From the NCBI GenBank assembly GCA_019426215.1, contig CM033395.1, positions 14,870,569-14,934,568 on the forward strand: a DNA stretch of 64,000 bases. Direction: 5' to 3'. Positions 58,590 to 64,000 of the stretch are shown here, in pieces. Origin of the DNA: Buddleja alternifolia. Taxonomy: Eukaryota; Streptophyta; Magnoliopsida; Lamiales; Scrophulariaceae. Within the stretch, counting starts at the first letter, position 1, and each line of letters opens with the position of its first letter. The position numbers were made by a program, and so were the translations under genes. The notes under the pieces were generated by a model, which had not been told where the DNA came from, made no database searches, and worked only from the letters and a program-made list of their open reading frames with translations.

Positions 58590-60028
58590 GCATGCAAACT
58601 AGGTTGCAAGCTAGAACTACTGGAGATAGGATGACGAACAACAGTCAGCCAGCCATGGCCAATGAAGCTCTGAACCACGCTCCCGAGCCCAGCCAGACAC
58701 TCAAGTGGGCGGAGGCAATCCTCCAAATGTTTCGCCCCACGGCGAGACTCCTATTGCTCCTGTTGCCTCCAGGGTGTTCGAGATCACCCAAGAGATGTTA
58801 CTGGCTCTGGTTGAAGATGCCTCTGTTTGCGCGGCTGCAAGGGCGGTACAGCAAGACGCCCGAGAACACCCATCGCGAGCATCAGCCAGAAGGGGGCAAG
58901 GCCCCCAACCAAGAGATAATCATGGGACTCCTCCACCTCCGGAGAAAGGTTCGGCCCCCCCATCTAATCGTCGGGGTATGGAGCCTCGCGAGAAGAGTCG
59001 CCATCACAGAGGAGCGCCAGACCAATCTCCCTGCCGAGGTCATGAATCCCTGTTCAATTCACCCGTCAATGGGGCAGTCGGTGAGAGGGAGGAGAACAGC
59101 GTGGTTTCCCCACGTGAGAGGCCTCCTAGAGGAAAGGATAGAAAGATCACTCCACCTAGGTCCCCTCGCTGGGGGCAAGATTCTCTGGCCCCTAATAAGA
59201 CATTGTCGAGGCATGGTGGACATCACCAGCATGCTCATCGCCCCGCGGCAAGCACGAGGAACGATGGGCGATACAAGGATATGCAATTGGTACCACTGGC
59301 GGTGGATCCGCTGAGAAGAAGCCCCTTTCTGCACTACGATTCTGGCAGAATCACTGCCGCCCGGGTTGAAGATACCCCACCTGAGTGAGTATGAAGGAGC
59401 GGGAGACCCCCAGGAACATATTGATAAGTTTAATACGAAGGCGAATATGTACGACATCAGCGACGCTGCTTACTGCAAGATCTTTCGAACCACCCTTTCG
59501 GGAAGGGCCCTGAGCTGGTTCAACCGGCTACCCTTCGGGACCATCACCGACTTTGAGCAGTTGGCTGGGCAATTTCTTAATCATTTTTCCATGAATAAGA
59601 AATATCCTAAAACAACGTCTTTCCTATTCACGGTGGTTCAAAAGGAGGGGGAGTCTTTGAGAGAGTATGTGCAACGCTTCTCCAATGCGGTGTCAGAAGT
59701 GTTGCATGTCAATCACGAGCTGTTATCTGAAATTATACAAAGGAATCTGCACAACGGTAGGTTCAAGGAGTCGATCGCTGGAAAGCCCCCGTCGACTATA
59801 AAGGAGTTATTGGCAAGAGCGGAGAAGTACATAAGGATCAAAGAGACGGTCGGCCCCATCAAGAATGAGGGCGGTGGCAACAAGAGAAAGGCCAGGGACG
59901 AAGACAAAGTGCCCGAGGCAAAGCAAAGGAAGCTTATGCCCCCTTCGGGGTTTGAGAAGTATACTCGTTTCACCTTTTCAAGAGAGCGAGTACTAGCTAT
60001 TGCCGAGAAACAAGGAATAGTCTCCTAG
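58590..60028 (+). pseudogene. Gag of the Tat-type element (frameshifted)
   Basis: The N-terminal part is spread over two frames. It starts near 58,590 (MQTRLQARTTGDRMTNN), then from 58,705 comes a proline/arginine-rich region (EITQEMLLALVEDASV, RGQGPQPRDNHGTPPPP). After another shift near 59,330 the capsid domain is open to 60,028: ILAESLPPGLKIPHLSEYEG, WFNRLPFGTITDFEQLAGQF, EGESLREYVQRFSNAV and the lysine-rich end KRKARDEDK. The break between parts means no single gag is made. Confidence 0.8.
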
Positions 60029-60071
60029 CCTAGGAAGATGAGGGATAGCCCCAACCGCCTCAAGTCCAACA

Positions 60072-60899
60072 AGCAGATTTCACAGAGACAAGGGCCACAC
60101 GACTGAGGAGTACCACCAATTGCAAGTTGAGATAGAAAAATTGATCAAGAGAGGCTATCTTCAAGAGGTAGTTGCCCCATCTGAAGTAACCGTTCCGACT
60201 CACCAAAGACCGAGGGGCAAGAATAGAGGCAAAAGCGGTCTCCTTGCAGCAAGCTCTGAAATAGAAAATCCCTCAGTAAATGGGGTCATAGGGGTGATCT
60301 TAGGTGGTCCAGCAGGGGGAGACTCGGCCAATGCAAGGAAGGCCTCATTGAGGGCAGCCACGGGGCTGTACGCATTAGGCTCCCCCCATGGGGGGCAGGT
60401 GAATCAAATAGGGACCAACTTCCAAACCATCGAGTTCGGGCAGCAGGGTCTGGGAGAAGGCATCCCATCCGTGAATGATGCTTTGGTGATATCCGCGACC
60501 ATCTCAAATTTTTGGGTAAAGAAAGTGCTCGTGGACAGTGGGAGCTCGACCGACATAATCTTTTACAATGCCTTCACCCAGCTAGGGGTGGACAATGCTC
60601 AACTTCATCCCGTTAACACTCAGCTAACGAGGTTCACTGGACAAACGGTAGAGGCACTGGGGGAAGTATCGCTCCCCATATCATTAGGCACATACCCCGC
60701 GCGATCCACAAAGATGGTGAAATTTTTGATGGTTAAGGCCCCCTCCACCTACAATGTTATCTTGAGGAGGCTGAGCCTGAACCTGTTCCAAGCAGTGGTT
60801 TCAACTTATCACTTGAAGGTCAAATTCCCTAACTCTATGGGCATTAGAGAAGCCACTGGAGACATCAAAATGGCCCGGGAATGCTACGCGAGTGCATAA
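60072..60899 (+). pseudogene. Protease of the Tat-type element
   Basis: The frame is open upstream of the first start codon. It carries the end of gag, FHRDKGHTTEEYHQL, a zinc-knuckle remnant without its final cysteine, then EIEKLIKRGYLQE and a linker. The retropepsin domain has its catalytic aspartate in VLVDSGSSTDIIFYNAF and the C-terminal VVSTYHLKVKFP and ARECYA blocks. The usual GRP-type triplet before the C-terminal helix reads LRRLS, so the active fold may be impaired. A stop at 60,897-60,899 ends it, and no reverse transcriptase follows. Confidence 0.82.
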
Positions 60900-62126
60900 A
60901 AAAAGCCAAAAAGGAAGTATGACGACAAAGATCCCAACGACAAAGGGAAACTAGCAGCCAATCAACATCATCTCGCTCCAAGAGACTCATCCCTCTGCCA
61001 GAATCCAAACAACCCAAGGACTCTCACTAGGCAGCATCGCCCCACCCGTCAAGCCTGGCATAATGGTAAGTGACTCCCAGGGTCCAGTTGATAGGTTAGC
61101 CTAGTGAGGTATTGAAAGGTAAAGCCCCATTCTATCCTGTTATTTACTTAAGAGACAATATCATGTTGGCCATGAGCCAAGTGTTGAAACTTATTTACGT
61201 TTTGAGGCTACTAAGAGCACCAGAACATTATATGCTTTGAGATGGCCACGGTCATCCCCTTTAGTTTGTTTTGGATGTTTGATGATCGACAATTTTTATT
61301 GAGGTGATGACAAGTACCCCCTTCTTTTCTTTTATAATGAATGTTACTCTGGCATGAAAACATGCAACCTTGATTAGTGGGTAAACCACTACCCCTAGGT
61401 GATTTAAATGACGCTTAGAACAAACGCCCCTCGGAGATACATCATTCAACAGAGGCCATCACTTACTCTATCCTGATAGCTAGACACACATCCTAAACGA
61501 TGAGTGCTGGCAACAATAGTGCCTATCGTACCCCCAATACTTAACCAAATTTTCTCGCAAAGCATGGTAAAAATACTCACGACCCCCTTTTTGAGGTCAA
61601 TATGGGTGACACCGAGAGAATCCCCCTAGCAGAAAAAGGCTCGCTTGAGGATGGGTCACCCCATAATCCCTCCAGCTAAATCGAGAGAGGCTGAGGACCT
61701 ATAGAAGGTCTCCCTACTCCCACTAAGATTCTGGAATGAGATTATACATTAAATCACCACCAAAGAGGCAAACGATCTCTCATAAGTAAGGAATGATGCT
61801 CAAACCATCACGCTATAAGGGCGAAAGGGAGTTATCACCACATTACTAAAACTAGGATGAGAACTCACCCCCTCCCCCCCGCCATAGCAAGGTTTGGGGG
61901 GCAATTCTCGAAAATATAACACCCCGGGCTAATCAAGCCTAAAGCTCTTCTCATAGACCCTCGTCAAGTTTTCTTACTCCTAAATTTGACTTATATATTA
62001 AGGAGTAGGGGGCATGGGGGATAATAGGGATAAGAGGGTGTCTAATGGCTAGCTCCTCACATACGTATATTGTTGAGAAAAAAAGTAAAAGAGTATCAAA
62101 GCAAACACTCACGAAGAAGCAAGATA
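60900..62126. other. Non-coding stretch where pol is missing
   Basis: No reverse transcriptase, RNase H or integrase motif in any frame. A purine tract AAGGTTTGGGGGGCAA at 61,889-61,904 looks like a polypurine tract, but no TG-start LTR follows it. It may be an internal purine tract or the scar of a lost 3' LTR. Confidence 0.5.
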
Positions 62127-62241
62127 CTATAGCAAGGGTAGAACAAATAGTCTATCACAAATAAAAATACCATCAGAGATAACTAAACCTTGAGGGGCCA
62201 GAACATGAAAGGGGTTGCCGGCTGAGAAGGCGACTGCAGCC

Positions 62242-64000
62242 TCACACATCGGCGCTGCCTTCAGCATCAGCCTCGCCTTCACTAGTCTCGGGGACATTCT
62301 CAAACACATAGGTGAAATCGTAGCCAGGATACCGACCACTATCACGGAGAGTCTTGCGGCACTTACGTACCGTATTAGTCATAAAGCCCCGAGCGAGCTT
62401 ATATGCCCGTTGGTTGTACTCCTCAATGAAGGCGGCACTCTTGCGAAACTTATCCACCACCGATTTCTTGGCATCGCCCAAAGTCTTCTTCCCCGCATCC
62501 GAGCTAAGAAAGCGGCCATCGGTGGATTTCTCTGCCTCAAGTCCTCCTTGACCTTCATATATTTCTTCCCCCAGCAGTCAGCTGCATTCTTGGCGCCCCA
62601 ATACCGGGACAGAGGCTTATGGTTCTGCTCAAGGCTTACTTTTTGCTTCTTCTCCACCTCTTCACACTTGAGACAGAGGCAGTGAGACAGCTGGATAGCC
62701 TGGCAAGGAGAGGGAAGAAAACTTTAGACAAACAACCAAATATCCCTTAAATAACAATACGAGTAAAACTCTTACCCAGCCGGCGCTTGTGCCGATCTCT
62801 TGATCAAGTCGCTCAACGGGTAGGGAGGACAAACGGGTCACATCGTAGTCCATCACGGCCATCCTAGTCATGGACCAAGGGGTTACAGGGTCAGAAGCAT
62901 ACCAAAAGTAGGTGACATTGGGGTCTGTGTTAGCTCCCGGGCTAAACAAGTCGATGCCAGGATCGTTGGAACTAGAAGTTCTAGGGGAACGAGCGCGAGC
63001 ACGCTTTGACATAGGAACCGGCGGTGCCTCGTCCAGGGGAGCCGCTCCTTTGCTACGACTGGCTTGAGGAGACAAGTGAGCAGAATCCCCATCGAAAGGA
63101 TTGTCTCTACACGTTTCTAGCACAACAGTGCCCGGGGGATTGGCCCGAGTGCCCCGCTTGGGACCATGAGTTCCCTTAGAACCCATGTTTGCCAGTCCGA
63201 AGTGCAGGGGACCTATACTGCCGGGACAGAAGGCAAAGGTGAAGCAATCCCAGAGGCGCCCCTCCGGACAAAATGTGCGAGGGCTCCGGCAGGCTGGACT
63301 TATCGGTGGGGCCGGGGGAGACATGAGTGGCAGGAAGATCGTTGGACCTCGCCTTACCGCCCCTAGACGCCCTCATACCTACACGAAACATACGAATCCA
63401 CGCAAGTACGAATGAAAGGAGGTGTAAAACCAATAAATGCTAGAAATTAAAAGCACGAATATACCCACAGTATAGAACTGTTGAAGGTTAAATTTGCCAT
63501 CAAATAAACCGGTGTCGTTATACCGAGCTCTAAGTTGTCGTTGCACCCGGGTAACGGGATGAGAGGTAATTCTCCCCGCCCAACACAAGGGAGTAGGTAT
63601 ACCCAAGTCCGCGATCGGGACGTAAAAGAATTGTGTTTTCCAGTCACTCTTAGTCTTAATGTTGCCTTTTAAAAACTTACAAGTCGGTAAGGGGAAAAAG
63701 TACACGAAAGACGTGGAGTTACTCATCTTAGTCGCGAACAGAGCCTAAAAAGCGTCTAAGCTAACGTATAGGCCTAACTCGAAAAATCGAGAAACAAAAC
63801 CTTCAAAGAAGGTGAAACAGGTCGGGGTTAAATGACTTATGCAGATGTTGTAATAAGCCAAGACTTATCCAAAAACCTTGTGGTAGGGGATTATGAGCCC
63901 GGAGCGGAAATACTCAGCATAAAGGGTCACGTGCCCCTTTGGGGGATTTAATACCCGATAGCCCGAAATGGGAACGAGTAACTCGAAATCCACCGGAGTG
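62242..64000 (-). pseudogene. Antisense ORF of the Tat-type element (putative gypsy-type transposon domain), partial
   Basis: Minus-strand gene entering from beyond the window. The first block has VDFELLVPISGYRVLNPPKG, HVTLYAEYFRSGLIIPYHKV and, after stops at about 63,870 and 63,745, DWKTQFFYVPIADLGIP, resembling PF04195. An apparent intron follows (about 63,470-63,385), then a low-complexity region with a basic KRARARS motif. Next are WYASDPVTPWS and IGTSAGW|GTAAGAG (donor at about 62,777), with acceptor TTGCCAG|GCT near 62,701. The coiled region IQLSHCLCLKCEEVEKKQK follows. After a frameshift the protein ends KKSVVDKFRKSAAFIEEY...ADV. Its role is unknown. Confidence 0.72.

Larger units (their letters stand above)
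58053..64000 (+). mobile_element. Tat-type Ty3/Gypsy element lacking pol, with antisense ORF (runs off window)
   Basis: Plus strand: 5' LTR, primer-binding site, gag, protease. There is then about 1.3 kb without coding, and a minus-strand ORF from 64,000 to 62,242. Gag, a protease with VLVDSGSST, and an antisense ORF of the putative gypsy-type transposon family together identify the Tat lineage. Reverse transcriptase, RNase H and integrase are absent between protease and antisense ORF. The 3' LTR is not in the window. The element is visibly more GC-rich than its surroundings. Confidence 0.82.

Noticed and set aside
61889..61904. Polypurine tract followed by a 3' LTR for the Tat-type element
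   Set aside because: No TG-start sequence resembling the LTR at 58,053 follows it, so I do not place a 3' LTR there.
1..64000. CRISPR arrays, bacterial operons, riboswitches, rRNA genes
   Set aside because: The window is plant nuclear DNA. Regular short repeats seen are microsatellites, LTR subrepeats or the palindromic module, and no rRNA-like block was found.

Overview
This is nuclear DNA of a flowering plant, most likely a eudicot. Coding sequence is broken by GT-AG introns, gene density is very low, and most of the window is retrotransposon DNA of plant-only lineages: Sirevirus-type Copia, tRNA-Asp-primed and Tat-type Ty3/Gypsy, hAT and LINE. I cannot name the species from sequence alone.

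Regions. 1-6,583: decayed Copia elements, namely a 5' LTR with its primer-binding site, a gag-pro-integrase relic, and a clean solo LTR inserted in that gag with a 5-bp target duplication (ATCTT). 6,584-32,364: leader and 5' LTR of the same older Copia element. Two large elements have inserted in that LTR: a 14-kb Sirevirus with an envelope-like ORF (8,920-22,901), and a 7.5-kb non-autonomous Gypsy element carrying gag-protease but no pol (24,114-31,574, TSD GTAAG). 32,365-34,178: fragments of a Sirevirus envelope-like gene and of another Gypsy gag plus LTR. 34,179-40,006: a hAT element (8-bp TSD GGCATATA, inverted ends starting CAGGGA) that carries a relic hAT dimerisation region and is itself interrupted by a young, coding-free LTR element (35,508-39,985, TSD GCCCC). 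40,015-41,100: part of another Copia element.

43,021-55,610 holds the only two genes I regard as genuine host genes, arranged head to head. On the minus strand is a four-exon DUF455/ferritin-like protein of 308 residues. On the plus strand is an eleven-exon mRNA cap guanine-N7 methyltransferase-like protein of 368 residues. Its last intron appears to be of the GC-AG type and its terminal exon lies 2.7 kb beyond where a naive reading would stop. The 1.76 kb between the two start codons contains a 156-bp Mutator-type MITE. The methyltransferase introns also hold an apparent small LTR-derived insertion.

56,477-57,845 is a 5'-truncated LINE. 58,053-64,000 is a Tat-type Gypsy element running off the window: 5' LTR, primer-binding site, gag and protease on the plus strand, then an antisense ORF on the minus strand, with no reverse transcriptase or integrase between them.

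The most unusual structural signal is a GC-rich palindromic module (core AACGCCGCGGCGTT, units often 23 bases apart). It recurs in both LTRs of the pol-less Gypsy element, inside its gag coding sequence, and in an intron of the methyltransferase gene.
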